This document shows positions 48,422 to 59,389 of a stretch of DNA of 64,000 nucleotides, piece after piece; position 1 is the first letter of the stretch, and every line of letters begins with the position of its first letter. Source of the stretch: Prorocentrum cordatum. Taxonomy: Eukaryota > Sar > Dinophyceae > Prorocentrales > Prorocentraceae. The notes under the pieces are model-generated. The model did not search any database. It was given only the letters and a program-made list of their open reading frames with translations, and was not told where the DNA came from. The stretch lies in contig CAUYUJ010000969.1 in NCBI GenBank assembly GCA_963575745.1, forward strand, positions 85,553-149,552, in the 5' to 3' direction. The position numbers and the translations under genes were made by a program.

Positions 48422-49546
48422 CGCAGTGGCAACGGCAGTCGCAGTCCCAGCCTCAGCCTCAGCCTGCCTCAGCCACAGCCTCAGCCTGCCTCAGCCTCAG
48501 CCTCAGCCTCAGCCTGCTTCAGCCTCAGGCTGCTTCAGTCAGTCTGCCTTCATCTCAGCCTTCAGCCTCGGCCTCAGCCTCAGCCTCAGCCTCAGCCTCA
48601 GCCTCAGCCTGCCTCATCAGCCTCAGCCTCAGCCTCAGCCTCAGCCTCAGCAGCCTCAGCCTGCCTCAGCCTCAGCCTCAGCCTCAGCCTCAGCCTCAGC
48701 CTCAGCCTGCTTCAGCCTCAGCCTCAGTCTGCCTTCAGCCTCGGCCTCAGCCTCAGCCTGCCTCAGCCTCAGCCTGCATCAGCCTCAGCCTCAGCCTCAG
48801 CCTGCCTCAGCATCAGCCTGCCTCAGCCTCAGCCTCAGCCTGCCTCAGCCTCAGCCTCAGCCTGCCTCAGCCTCAGCCTCAGCCTGCCTCAGCCTCAGCC
48901 TCAGCCTCAGCCTCAGCCCTCAGCCTCAGCCTCAGCCTCAGCCTGCCTCAGCCTCAGCCTGCCTCAGCCTCAGCCTCAGCCTGCTTCAGCCTCAGCCTCA
49001 GTCTGCCTTCAGCCTCGGCCTCAGCCTCAGCCTCAGCCTCAGCCTGCATCAGCCTCAGCCTCAGCCTGCCTCAGCATCAGCCTCAGCCTCAGCCTCAGCC
49101 TCAGCCTGCCTCAGCCTCAGCCTCAGCCTGCTTCAGCCTCAGCCTCAGTCTGCCTTCAGCCTCGGCCTCAGCCTCAGCCTGCCTCAGCCTCAGCCTGCTC
49201 AGCCTCAGCCTCAGCCTCAGCCTCAGCCTCAGCCTCAGCCTGCCTCAGCCTCAGCCTCAGCCTGCTTCAGCCTCAGCCTCAGTCTGCCTTCAGCCTCAGC
49301 CTCAGCCTCAGCCTGCCTCAGCCTGCCTCAGCCTCAGCCTCAGCCTCAGCCTCAGCCTCAGCCTCAGCCTCAGCCTCAGCCTCAGCCTCAGCCTCCTGCC
49401 TCAGCCTCAGCCTCAGCCTGCTTCAGCCTCAGCCTCAGTCTGCCTTCAGCCTTCAGCCTCAGCCTCAGCCTCAGCCTCAGCCTCAGCCTCAGCCTCAGCC
49501 TGCCTCCTCAGCCTGCCTCAGCCTCATCAGCCTGCCTCAGCATTCA
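48422..49546. repeat. (CAGCCT)n hexanucleotide satellite, 1.1 kb
   Basis: About 180 hexamer units with regular CTG/CTT variants. A larger pattern (GCTTCAGCCTCAGCCTCAGT, then CTGCCTTCAGCCTCGGCC) repeats at about 48710, 48985, 49130 and 49265, so the tract has higher-order structure. All plus-strand frames are open (Gln-Pro, Ser-Ala, Leu-Ser). Confidence 0.95.
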
Positions 49547-49833
49547 AAATGTGGCCCGGGAATGGAGTTCTGGGAACTCGAAGAACACGAAGTGGCCTAC
49601 AGTTGGCTCCGGGCATTCAAAATCATGCCCAGGAATGGAGTTCTGGGAACTCGAAGACCACGAAGTGGCCTACAGTTGGCTCCGGGCATTCAAAATCATG
49701 CCCAGGAATGGAGTTCTGGGAACTCGAAGACCACGAAGTGGCCTACAGTTGGCTCCGGGCATTCAAAACCATGCCCAGGAATGGAGTTCTGGGAACTCGA
49801 AGACCACGAAGTGTGTAACTGTTGGCTAAAAAA
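49541..49833 (+). repeat. 73-bp minisatellite, four units
   Basis: CATTCAAAATCATGCCCAGG begins units at about 49541 (variant), 49614, 49687 and 49760. Units are over 95 percent alike. Since 73 is not divisible by three the same unit is read in a different frame each time, which explains three overlapping open frames. Confidence 0.95.
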
Positions 49834-49944
49834 ATCCCCGGCACCCCCCCGGATCGCGCGACCCTCCTGGGGCGTCATGATGCTCTCCTGTGACTCTACT
49901 AGAAACCTATCAGTCTTCGCTGTTAGGTAATCAGGCGGCGCGCG

Positions 49945-50155
49945 CGCACACGTAGCAGGGGGGGGAGGAGGACGAAGGAGGGAGGGAGGGAGGGAGGGAA
50001 GGGAAGGGATGGAGAGAGGGAAAGAAGAGTGACGGAGAGGAGGAGGAGGTGGATGGAGGAGGGAGGGTAGGAGGGAGGAGGGCGACGACAAGGAGGAGGG
50101 AGGAAGAGGAGGAGGAGGAGGAGGAGGAGAAGGAGGAGGAGGAGAATGAGGAGGA
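49945..50155. repeat. GGA/GGGA purine tract
   Basis: GGAGGGA repeats then GAGGAG repeats on the plus strand, ending where the A/C-rich region starts. Confidence 0.9.
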
Positions 50156-50379
50156 CCACCAATGACCGACACCACCTACGCACTACGAGCTCCAAGCAGC
50201 CACCAGGGATAACCCAAGGTGGCCAAGAATACGATGCCACCTCACACCAACACCCATCACTGAGCTTCACCCCAACAACCACACCACGCACGACGACAGC
50301 AATCCAAACTACATCCAGCCCGAGCCATCCATGGTCCCAACACACCCGCAAGGACCACAATTCACCCCCAAGCAACCTA

Positions 50380-52594
50380 AGCACATCAAAACCAGAGGAG
50401 GATTCAGATTCCCAACCGACCTGCCACCAAAGACACGCACTACGCATTTGTACAGCAACAATTCGCAGAAAAATACGACATCGACAAATCTCATTACGAC
50501 CACCCGGAGAAGCTGCGTTACACATGCAACGGACACACGAGAATGCGACCACCAGAGCAAACCATTCCCAATCTCACCTTCAAGAACAAGAAGGCCAAGC
50601 CTGACAGGAGAAGGATCGACACCAGCTACGAATACATTCCACCAACCCCAGCCAAGATACCAACTCCGCCCACACAAACCAGTACCGACAAAAGACATTA
50701 CCCATGGAGAGACGACATCGAGGTATGCTAAGACACAACGCATTCCGACGAGAGCTTCGACGAAAACGACCCATGAGCCAAGATGAGCGGTGCTGCGGAC
50801 ACCCACTAGTTCTGCCTCACGTTGCTCAAACCTAATAAGTACCACGACATGCACTGCCCCAGCGGATGGACAGCATACTGCTGCTACGCCAACGACACGG
50901 ACACGAACGGCCACGAAGACGACAGCTGGCACTACGCGATGTACTACCACGAAGCGTCCAACACATACACGTACAGGTTCCCGAACGACGGCCTCCTACT
51001 CCCTGGCCGGCACAGGTACCTCAACAAGTACAACAACGAGTTATTCGTACACCAAGACGGCAAGCAACTCCTACCACACCCGCCGTTACGACCAGATTCC
51101 CGGGCTACACCACTATCGACCTGCACTACGCCACCAAATACAACAACCAAAAAACTCAAGCTCAAAGACGCCAATCAGGCAGACACGCACCCGCCGATGC
51201 CCAAACCACCCAAACACCCCACATTCACACGCTACGGCAACGACCAGCAAGCATTCGCAGCACACTACCGCGACAATCTAGCCCTACGACTGCAAGTCGC
51301 TACGACCAGCCAACACCTCCAGGCACCACTCACGGGAGGATAAGCACAACTCAACGCCAACAAGATCGCGGACATACAAGAAGTTGCCCAATGGCTCAAC
51401 GCCTGCCACGACGAAGACGACATCATGAAATACGACTGGGCGGTCAACATACGTGATACAGCAGCTCTACTACAGCAAATTTACAGCCCGACTTCGGCCA
51501 GGCGCAATGCCACGACTGCCCACAACGATAACGATGACAGCGAAGCAGACTCCAACACCGACGTCCCACAGCACACCCAGCCGCCACCGCCCAAGCTACC
51601 ATCGCCAACACTCCAGACCCTTGCACCCAAACCACTGGCCCCTACGCTACCACCACCATGGAACACATGCGACAACCCGACGGACACGCACCAAGACTCT
51701 GACACGGTATCGCACTCACCAACAATGACGCTACCACCAACGCATACCAACAACGCACAAAGCGGGCAGACCCCACCACCTGCTACAAAACACATCACAA
51801 AGCACAACCACCCACAGCAACAACAAGGCACCATCCCAAGCAAACCCATGCCGAAAAATATACATATCAAGACCACGCCAGCTACCACGCCGACAACTCC
51901 AGCTAACAAGCGACCATACAAACCACCACCTGCGCACCTGTTAGCCCAAGCCAATCAACCAACACAACAGCAAGCGGCCACGCCCAACAGCAACACCACA
52001 CCCAATAAGCCAATCACAGCCACAGTCCAAGCCACTACCATCATAAAATGGTCACCATTCAAACAAGTCATCCCAGCCCATCCACCACCACCAGTATTAC
52101 AAATACCAACCATCTGCCCACCAGAAGAAGACATCCTGACACAACAGTGGATTTAGGAGTGACCCATGCGGAATTTGGCACCACAGAAACTCGCTACTCT
52201 GCATACCTACTTCCCGACTATTGCAGCACAAACCATCGCGACGCACAACGAAGCAGCAAGACGGGGAGAGCAGCAGGGCCACATCGTCAACCGACATGTC
52301 ATCTTCATCAACGTCACCGGCGACCCCACACTCCAAAACTACACCGCCAGGCTCCGCACGCACCAGTCCCGCTACGAGACCTACATCAACAGCCTCCGCG
52401 ACTACCTACCTGGAGCACCGTTCAGGGAGCCTCCTCCCAAACGAGTGGTAACACTACACAAGGCCGTACCCAAGCCCAAGCCGACCCTGACTGCAAGGGA
52501 TCAGTTTATCTACATAACCAGCGACGGCAATTACCACGACATCCACATCCAGTACCCCTTCCGCCATCAATTACCGCAGAAGGACATCTACTGA
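50380..52594 (+). CDS. A/C-rich reading frame with in-frame stops, function unknown
   Basis: One plus-strand frame stays protein-like for about 720 codons: TKDTHYAFVQQQFAEKYDID, KSHYDHPEKLRYTCNGHTRM (50440-50540); CPSGWTAYCCYANDTDTNGH, DDSWHYAMYYHEASNTYTYR, GLLLPGRHRYLNKYNNELFV (50850-51060); GNDQQAFAAHYRDNLALRLQ (51235-51300); LNANKIADIQEVAQWLNACH (51350-51420); a Pro/Thr/Gln-rich linker; then QGHIVNRHVIFINVTGDPTL and DQFIYITSDGNYHDIHIQYP, ending QKDIY at 52594. In-frame stops occur near 50729, 50774, 50808, 51341, 52154 and 52160 (TAA, TGA, TAG, TAA, TAG, TGA). Third codon positions are mostly C. It may be a pseudogene or several small genes. Not recognised. Confidence 0.5.
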
Positions 52595-52605
52595 ACACAG
52601 CGGAC

Positions 52606-53690
52606 TTACTCATTGCAGCCGGGCACGTTATATTTCCTACTCCCTCTGCCTCTTTAACAAAGATGCGCAATACACCTTCCGCTTCTCCGCCGCGATTTGA
52701 CAATCTGGTGGCTCCTTCCCCTCCACTGCCTGTGGCTTACCAGGGTATTCATCAAACCCCGAGTAACTACCTAAGATGGGGCTTCTACGTTCTCGCGGTG
52801 GGGGTGGAGCTTCACTAGCCCAAGAGGCATTTGGGTACCCACAGAGACGAGCCCCATTATTTCTGACGCCACTCCTTAAGCATGTCCGCTCTCATTGTTC
52901 TTACTGCCTGGTCGCGCGATCTAAACTTAGACAGAAGCATATTGTACTACCTCACGCTTCCTGGCGTTCCATTGTGATACAAGTTGCTTCTACAAGATGC
53001 TGCAGGCGCCGCGCATCTCATACCAGAAATCTCCATTCCTCCATTTCACGGTTGCGCCATACACCCCCCGTCTTTCGTCCAGCGTTTCGACATGCTAGTG
53101 GCACCTCTCTCCAACCAAGGTTCTGGGTGATCCCATAAAACCCTGGCTGACTAAGCACGCTGCCGCCCGGGACGCTTCATTCAGCAAGAACGGGTATCGC
53201 AGCGTGCCTATAAAGTCTATAGACCTGACATTTGTTGAGGGGCACCGAAAGTATCTTCCTCCTGTTACAGCCGCCCACGGCGAGTCTAGCAGCAACACAG
53301 AGAGGTAAGTACCGTTATTTGCTTACCAGTCTTGCTCAAAATTACTTGGCCAGCCTCTTCTTGCAGGTCAGCCGAGCATAGACTACCTGCACAGCGATCT
53401 CTCCCCCGTGGCCCTCCCCATCGCTGGGGCGCAAAACACCTCCTGTTGGCCGCTTCGGCTTGACAACCTGGTGGCATCTCCCCCTCCTCTACAAGCTGAT
53501 GCTAGACACTTCGAGGCCATCCTCCATACCGCGCGCCCAACTGGCACTTGGGTCCCCAACTGGAATGTGCCCCTTTGTTTATTCTCACAGCACGGCAGCA
53601 CCTTATACATTATGGAGTGGGGGAGGTGCGGTGGGTCGGGTGAAGGAGGCTGTGGAGGAGGGACCAGAGATCGTCTGACCCCGCTTGCAA
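52606..53690 (+). repeat. ~380-bp degenerate tandem repeat, three units
   Basis: A block of the type GCGCAATACACCTTCCG...GACAATCTGGTGGC recurs near 52666, 53053 and 53427 (spacings 387 and 374), each preceded by a GCAG(C/G)-start segment. Units are strongly diverged. No coherent ORF. Confidence 0.6.
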
Positions 53691-54400
53691 GTTGTTTCTA
53701 CAACCGAATACAGCAAGGGCAGCATCTCAAGAACTGTTTTTGTCTGACAAGCATGTAGCTTCAGGCCTAATCCGTGCAGCTGCTCTCACCTCAGCTTTCA
53801 GGCAAGCCTATCAGGCCAGCCTTAAAATATGGAGGATAGTACAAGGTTGGGGGTCAACCAGAAACCCCAGCCCACAGTTCGGACTTCTCTCTCCTCTGCC
53901 AATACACAGTGCGCCTCACTGCTTCCCTCTACTCACCTCGTTATCTCATTCCTACCCCCGCACTCCTGACAGAAATACGGTGAAAGTGGCCCTCCACCCA
54001 GGAACGGAAGAGCGGGCCTACAGCTGGCTAAAAGAGCTGGCCTACAGCTGGCAAAGAGGGAGCACTGCACAGTACAATACTACAGTGACGCCTCACGTTA
54101 CTTTTCTATAAATCTACAGCAAGGGCAGCATCCCAAGAACTGCGGATTGTCCTAAAAGCCTGTATTATCAGGCTACTCTGCGCAGCCGCCCTCACTCAGC
54201 TACAGGCAAGCCTTACGGGCCAACCTTGTAAAGGACGGACGCTGACGGGGTTCATTATGGGTGTGGATGAGCACATTCATATATGGTTTGGGGTAAACAA
54301 AAATCCTGGGCAGCAACCCTAGAACTGCACTGCCACGGCGTCGCACTCTGTACTTTTTCTTTCACCTGCGTTTCTTGTTCGACAGCATGTACCTCAAAGT
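53690..54400 (+). repeat. ~406-bp degenerate tandem repeat, two units
   Basis: CAGCAAGGGCAGCATCTCAA at 53711 and CAGCAAGGGCAGCATCCCAA at 54117 start matching segments that share GCAGC(T/C)GC(T/C)CTCAC, CAGGCAAGCC and a GGGGT(C/A)AACCA/AACAA end. Confidence 0.65.
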
Positions 54401-54770
54401 TGTAACTCGCACTTATCTGTTGTTTGTCTCGTACTGCCGCTTATCACTCCAAATTACATGTTGGGACTTTGCTCGCCTGTATGCACGCCATTCCGTGCAT
54501 GCCAGCCACTGCTTTACCTACCGAGGCGGCACCACCAACTGATCTTACGGGCCTACACCTACCTTAGTTAGTATGTTATAACTCCTGGCGGTCTACTAGC
54601 TAGGGTGTTTGCCGACCTCGAGGTCCTGGCGGGCGCCTACTCTTTTTTTTCTGTTCTAGTACATTACTTTTCTCAGCTCAATGTCACGGCGCCCGCCAGG
54701 GCTTTTTTACGCCGAGTCGTTGCCCCACAGTCGCAAGAACTCCACATGTGCACACATAAGGCCTGGCCAG
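54400..54770. other. No feature recognised
   Basis: Mixed-composition DNA without repeats or a protein-like frame. The GGCGCC segments at 54638 and 54690 are short inverted motifs only. Confidence 0.4.
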
Positions 54771-54774
54771 CAAC

Positions 54775-55250
54775 AAGGAGGAGGAGGAGGGAGGAAAAGG
54801 AGGAGGAGGAGGAGGAGGGAGGAAAAGGAGGAGGAGGAGGAGGAGGAGGAGGAGGAGGGAGGAGGAGGAGGAGGAGGAGGAGGAGGAGGAGGAGGAGGGA
54901 GGAGGAGGAGGAGGAGGGAGGAGGAGGAGGAGGAGGAGGAGGAGGAGGAGGAGGAGGAGGGAGGGAAAAGGAGGAGGAGGAGGAGGGAGGAGGGAGGAAA
55001 AGGAGGAGGAGGGAGGAAACGGAGGAGGAGGAGCAGGAAGAGGAGGAAGAGGGAGGAGGAGGAGGAGGAGGAGGAGGCGGAGGAGGAGGAGGAGGGAGGA
55101 GGAGGAGGAGGAAGAAGAGGGAGGAGAGGAGGAAGAGGAGGAGGAGGCGGAGGAGGAGGAGGAGGAGGGAGGAGGAGGAGGAGGCGGAGGAGGAGGAGGA
55201 GGAGGAGGGAGGAGGAGGCGGAGGAGGAGGAGGGAGGAAAAGGAAGAGGA
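54775..55250. repeat. (GGA)n tract, 475 bp
   Basis: Interrupted GGA/GAGG repeats on the plus strand throughout. The four long ORFs here (Glu/Gly/Arg-rich on plus, Ser/Leu/Pro-rich on minus) are repeat artefacts. Confidence 0.95.
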
Positions 55251-55435
55251 GGCGGCATCCTCTCGCCTTTTCTCCGCCGCCGGCCTGCGCTGTCGGCTGC
55301 ACCGCGGCGAGCCACCGCCTCGGGCATCCGAGGTGCGCGCCCGCCGGCGCAGCGCCCTCGGGGGCTGCACAGCCGCCAGGGAGGCATCCGCGCCCGTGGC
55401 TGCCGGAGTCGGGCCGGGAATCCTCGGGGACGGGT

Positions 55436-56160
55436 GGACGTGGCGACCCTGGCGTTGGTTTAAGTCGGGCGTGTCCCCCCACAGGGGGATTTTCGACGAA
55501 AAATAAAAACTACCCCAAAAGTAATCAAACGATAATCAAAAAATAGTCTGGGGACTATTGTTTGCATATTTGTTGGCCTTTTTGGGGCATTTTGGGGGGG
55601 GTACTTTTTATTTTTCGTCGAAAATCCCCCCGTAGGGGGACACGCCCGACATAAGCGTTGGTTTCTGAAACCGCGCGGATCGTTCCATCTTGAGCGATCG
55701 GCACACATTCGATTTCCAAATCGTTCCACGCTGGCCACTTCTGGGCCACCGACGGCGTTTTCAGCCTTGAGCGCCCGCGGCGAGGTCGTCGCCGCGTCGA
55801 CGAGACACGGGCTTGCCGTCTGCACGTCCGCGACTTCTCCACGAATCCTCGGGATCCTGTGGCACGACTCCAGGGCGGTGGATGTGGACACGCTCTCTCG
55901 GCGGAGCCTCCCCGTGCGAAGACAGAGGCGGCGACTGGGGAAGCCAAAAGATACCAATGCCGCTGCTCCTCACAGGTCTCCTGGGGCGCCCTCTGACCAG
56001 AGGCGAATCCAGCCTTGGCGACGACGGCCTCACGGGAGGCCCAAAAAAAGGCGAAACCGAGGGAAGGGCAGCGGCATCGGCACCTCTCCCTCCCCTGTTG
56101 GAGGCCTGGAAATGGGCACCCACACCAGCACAGGGGCTGGCCTCCACGTGGGGAAGATGA
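55436..56160 (+). repeat. Dispersed repeat R1, copy 1 (interrupted by the MITE)
   Basis: From the GACGACCC-like start through TTCTGAAACCGCGCGGATC, GGCGTTTTCAGCCTTGAGCG and GTCGCCGCGTCGACG it parallels 61862-62220. Divergence is considerable. No intact ORF. The 3' limit is uncertain. Confidence 0.6.
55460..55654. mobile_element. 195-bp MITE with 8-bp target-site duplication
   Basis: Terminal inverted repeats of about 55 bp: the left begins TTAAGTCGGGCGTGTCCCCC and the right, reverse-complemented, begins TTATGTCGGGCGTGTCCCCC; both continue with TTTTCGACGAAAAATAAAAA. It is flanked by GCGTTGGT on both sides (55452-55459, 55655-55662). The paralogous segment near 61873 has a single GCGTTGGT followed by TTCTGAAA, that is, the empty site. 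No coding capacity. An 8-bp duplication suggests a hAT-type transposase in trans. Confidence 0.85.
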
Positions 56161-56164
56161 TCCT

Positions 56165-56240
56165 AGATTTCGGTGTTGGTGGTAATAGTTCGGTCACCCT
56201 AGAAGCCGGAATACTACCACCATCACCTAGATCGGGATCG
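56165..56240. repeat. Imperfect inverted repeat
   Basis: GGTGTTGGTGGTAATAGTTC at about 56172 pairs with GAATACTACCACCATCACC ending near 56228, and the outer CTAGAT motifs also pair. Short foldback structure. Confidence 0.55.
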
Positions 56241-56306
56241 CCCTCCCTCTGTGGAGGCACACCGCCGGTCTTGGTGTTGGTGTCGACCTCTAGGCCTGCG
56301 ACCCTT

Positions 56307-56470
56307 GATGAGCCTGTTTTCCACCACCACCACCATAGGTTGGAGGGGGGAAGGAGGAGGAGGAGGAGGAGGAGGAGGAGGAGGAGGAGGAGGAGGAGGA
56401 GGAGGAGGAGGAGGAGCAGGAGGACCCCCCCCTCCAACTTATGGTGGTGGTGGTGGAAAACACGCCCATC
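56307..56470. repeat. Foldback element with (GGA)n centre
   Basis: Arms 56317-56350 and 56425-56460 are inverted copies (TTTTCCACCACCACCACCAT then AGGTTGG or AAGTTGG and AGGGGGG) with one mismatch in 34 bases. Pairing continues imperfectly about 10 bases outside. The loop is a pure (GGA)n microsatellite. Non-coding. Confidence 0.8.
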
Positions 56471-56694
56471 AGACCCTGAGCGAGACGCCCCGCAGGGAGC
56501 GCGCGCCGGACGCCCTCACAGCGCCCCGGCCGCCCAGCAGAGGCTCTCGCGGAGGTGCTCCGGGATCTGCACCCGGGCGGCCTGGCGGGCCGCCCCGCGG
56601 CCCCGCGGGCGCGCGCCCCGCAGGGAGGAGGAAGCTCCTCGTTCTGCTTGGAGGAGACAATGGCCCAGGCATGCTTGCCTCATGTCGGCCCTCC

Positions 56695-56785
56695 ATGCCC
56701 AAAAATACTCAAAAAGTGGTCCCCAGGCTATTGTTTTTACTATTTTTGAATATTCCCCCTGTAGAGTGACAGGCCCGACTTAGTG
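56695..56785. repeat. Decayed half of a MITE related to 55460-55654
   Basis: CCCCAGGCTATTGTTTTTAC and CCCCCTGTAGAGTGACAGGC then CCGACTTA resemble the centre and right terminal repeat of the MITE (CCCCGTAGGGGGACACGCCC then GACATAA). The left arm is missing or unrecognisable. Confidence 0.5.
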
Positions 56786-56789
56786 CTTG

Positions 56790-57480
56790 CGCTGCAAAAA
56801 AACATCAGGACGGGAGGTTTTCGGCCACTTTCGGCCCTCAAGGGCCCTTGCTGGGCCGGGGGGCCGTGAAAACACCACTTGGGACAAAAAAACGGCCCCG
56901 GGGAATGGGTCGGGACTTCCAGGGACCGCGTACGGAAAACAGCCGGACATCGCCTGTATGGGGAGGGGAGCAAGACCACAGAGCTTCACCTGACTCGGCC
57001 TCGGCCGCTACAAGAGGTCGCCAGGCAAACTGATGCGAAATGGAGGAGGAAGCCCACTGCCCCAGAACGGCACGCGTCGCGACGAAAAGCACACCTTGTG
57101 GCCACAGAGGAACAAAGAATGGTCATTCACATATAAACTTTCGGAGATCCCCTCCCTGGCGCGAAGGGCTGCGCCAGAGGCGCTGCCAGGGGATGAAGCA
57201 CCGATCCCAGAAATCCGCGCGGAGCTCCGAAAGTCTACGTTTGCGGCATGTTGCTTTTCTTCGAGGCCTTGCGCTCCACGTCACTGGGCCTCCGGAGGCC
57301 CGCTTAGGGCGCCCAGGGCCGCCGAGAGTTGCCCGCGGCGGCAGGCCCGCCCCGGGGATGGAGCCGAGAATTGCGGAAACTCACTTCGTGAGGACACCAC
57401 GACGTCGGAGGTCTAGGACTAGGATGCAATCGACCCACCTTGATACATCTCACCACAACCAGTAGGAGAGTAGAGGTTTC
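56790..57480. other. No gene recognised
   Basis: G/C-rich mixed sequence. Several overlapping short frames (56838-57465) have basic, low-complexity translations on both strands and no recognisable motif. Confidence 0.4.
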
Positions 57481-57539
57481 TCACGCTGCATGACCTCGTT
57501 GGTTCTGTAGAGGCTTACCTCGCAAATCCTTCACGCCAA

Positions 57540-57810
57540 ATGTGACCCCTCGACATCTACGCATTTGGGGGGCACTGCGCGGGGCCTCGATGGTTTTGGC
57601 CAACCTGCCACAAGCTCGACGCATTTCGGGGGCAGTGCGCGAAGCATCGATGGTCTTTTGGGGGGTGCACGCAAAAGCTAGCCTCGATGGCTGTTTCAGG
57701 GAAATGCGCGAGGCCTCGATGTTTTGTCGGGGCGGTGTGCTATGGCCTCGACGCATGTCGGGCATATTGCGCGGGGCCTCGATGGTTGCGCGTGCGCCAC
57801 CAACGATCTG
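57540..57810. repeat. ~62-bp degenerate tandem repeat
   Basis: Units contain CGACGCATTTCGGGGGCAGT, then GCGCGAGGCCTCGATGGTTT. Four to five copies; the minus strand gives repeats of TIEAPRSAPQMRR type. Coding status unknown. Confidence 0.65.
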
Positions 57811-57899
57811 AGTCCGAAAGTCGGCAAGCTGGAAACTCGAGCCGACTCGATCAAAATGCACTAACTTGGCCAAGTTTGTTTGACGCCGTCTGCGATCTC

Positions 57900-58480
57900 A
57901 TCGCTGAAGCTCCTAAGGCACCCAATAAATGAAGCGGGGCGGGACGGGGAGGAAGGGCGAGAGGAGGCGGGGGATGAAGAGAAGGAGGAGGATGAGGAGG
58001 AGGGCCAGGCGGCCAAGGGGAGGAAACGGAGGGAGTACGAAGTCAAGTTCCGTGCTGGGGCCATGTGGAACCGCAGCTATTCAACCTGAGGATGAGTTTG
58101 CGCCACCTCGCCTCCGGGACCGTGGGCGAGCCGACGCATTCTGACGACGTCGGGCCCTTACCAATTTTCAAATACTTTCAGGCACTCTTTTGCGAATCGT
58201 TTTGGGATCCCGTGGAATCCCGTGGGCCCCCACAAATTGGGTTCCGGATGTTTAAGGGAGTCTCGCGAATCTATCGGGCGCACAACGCCGTTTCGGGGGG
58301 GGGGGGGTACTTGCGGCGCGCCGCGCACGGAAAGGGAGAGGGACTTCGGGAGCGCCGCACACCGAAGGGGTACTCAGGGCGCGCCGCGCTCGGGAGGCGG
58401 CGCGGATGGGGGGCACTTGAGAGCGCCGCGCAAACCTGGCTGACCATCAATGCACACCTCAACAACGACCTCAAGTTCGA
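57900..58480. other. Short GGA tract and G-run, no gene recognised
   Basis: GGAGGAGGATGAGGAGG at 57950-58000, a 12-G run at 58296-58307, and repeated GGCGCGCCGCGC motifs (58311, 58376). No convincing ORF. Confidence 0.4.
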
Positions 58481-59000
58481 CCTCAATTCTGACCTCAACT
58501 TTGACTTCGGTATTCAATTCGGCGTTTCAATATGGTCACGTGTTTGACCTCGGCATTTACCTCGGCGTCTTAGCCGGGCCTCAATTTTGACATCGGCATA
58601 CACCTCGGCGTTTTAGTCGGGCCTCAACTTTGACCTCGGTACCTACCTCGACGTTTTCATCGGACTTCAATTGTGACTTCAAATTTGACATCAATTTGGA
58701 CATCGGCTCTTGCCCTATCAGAAACGACGCCAATCGATCGTACTCGTCTCTAAGTTGACCTCAACTTCGACTTCAATTTTGCCCTCGGTATTCACCTCGG
58801 CGTTTGAATCGGGTCTCATGTTTTACCTCGGTATTCACTTCAGTGTCTTAGTCGGGCCTAAAGCTTGGCCTCGGCATTCATCTCGGCGTTTTGGTCGGAC
58901 CTCAATTTTGACCTCGGCATGCACCTCGGCGGCTACTCGGGCCTAAATCTTGACCTCGGCATCTACCGCGGAGCAAAGTGCTGACCTCGGCGTTAACCGA
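58480..59000. repeat. ~57-bp tandem repeat (GACCTCGGCATTCACCTCGG)
   Basis: Nine or so degenerate units combine CTCAATTTTGACCTCGGCAT and CACCTCGGCGTTTTAGTCGG. Units vary in length, so no frame is maintained. Confidence 0.75.
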
Positions 59001-59099
59001 TCGGCCCCGGCCCGAACCCGCCCAAGGCCTGCTTCGACCCGAGCCCTGACCCCGACCCGAGCACTCACGCAAGCCAGTGGCCGCCGGCAAGTGGCGACC

Positions 59100-59345
59100 A
59101 GACCCTGCGTCCCAGGCCCCGAGCACTAGGACTTAGCCCGAGGCCCTGGCCCTAGGCCCTAGGCCCAGGGCCTAGGCTAACCCGAAGCCTATGGCCCAAG
59201 CGAAGCCCAAGGCCCTAGACCCTTGGCCTAGCCCTGAGGCCCAAGGCTCAGGCCTAGGCCTGAACCCAGGGCATGGGTGTGAGGCCGAGAGCCTACGGCA
59301 TGGGGGCCTAGGGCCTAGGGCGTGGCCGTCTGGGGCCTAGCGCCG
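59100..59345. repeat. GGCCTAGGCC-type short palindromic repeats
   Basis: Overlapping CCCTAGGCCC, GGGCCTAGG and CCAAGGCCC words, each close to its own reverse complement, form a self-complementary stretch. Confidence 0.7.
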
Positions 59346-59389
59346 AAGCGGTCGCCCGCAAGACGGCGCATGAAGAATGTCGACATTTC

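Noticed and set aside
48414-49829. 471-codon plus-strand ORF rich in Ser-Ala, Gln-Pro and Leu-Ser
   Set aside because: Product of the hexamer satellite and the frame-rotating 73-bp repeat.
54605-55546. Four long ORFs over the GGA tract
   Set aside because: All frames of a GGA repeat are open; only the unique ends differ and these show no domain.
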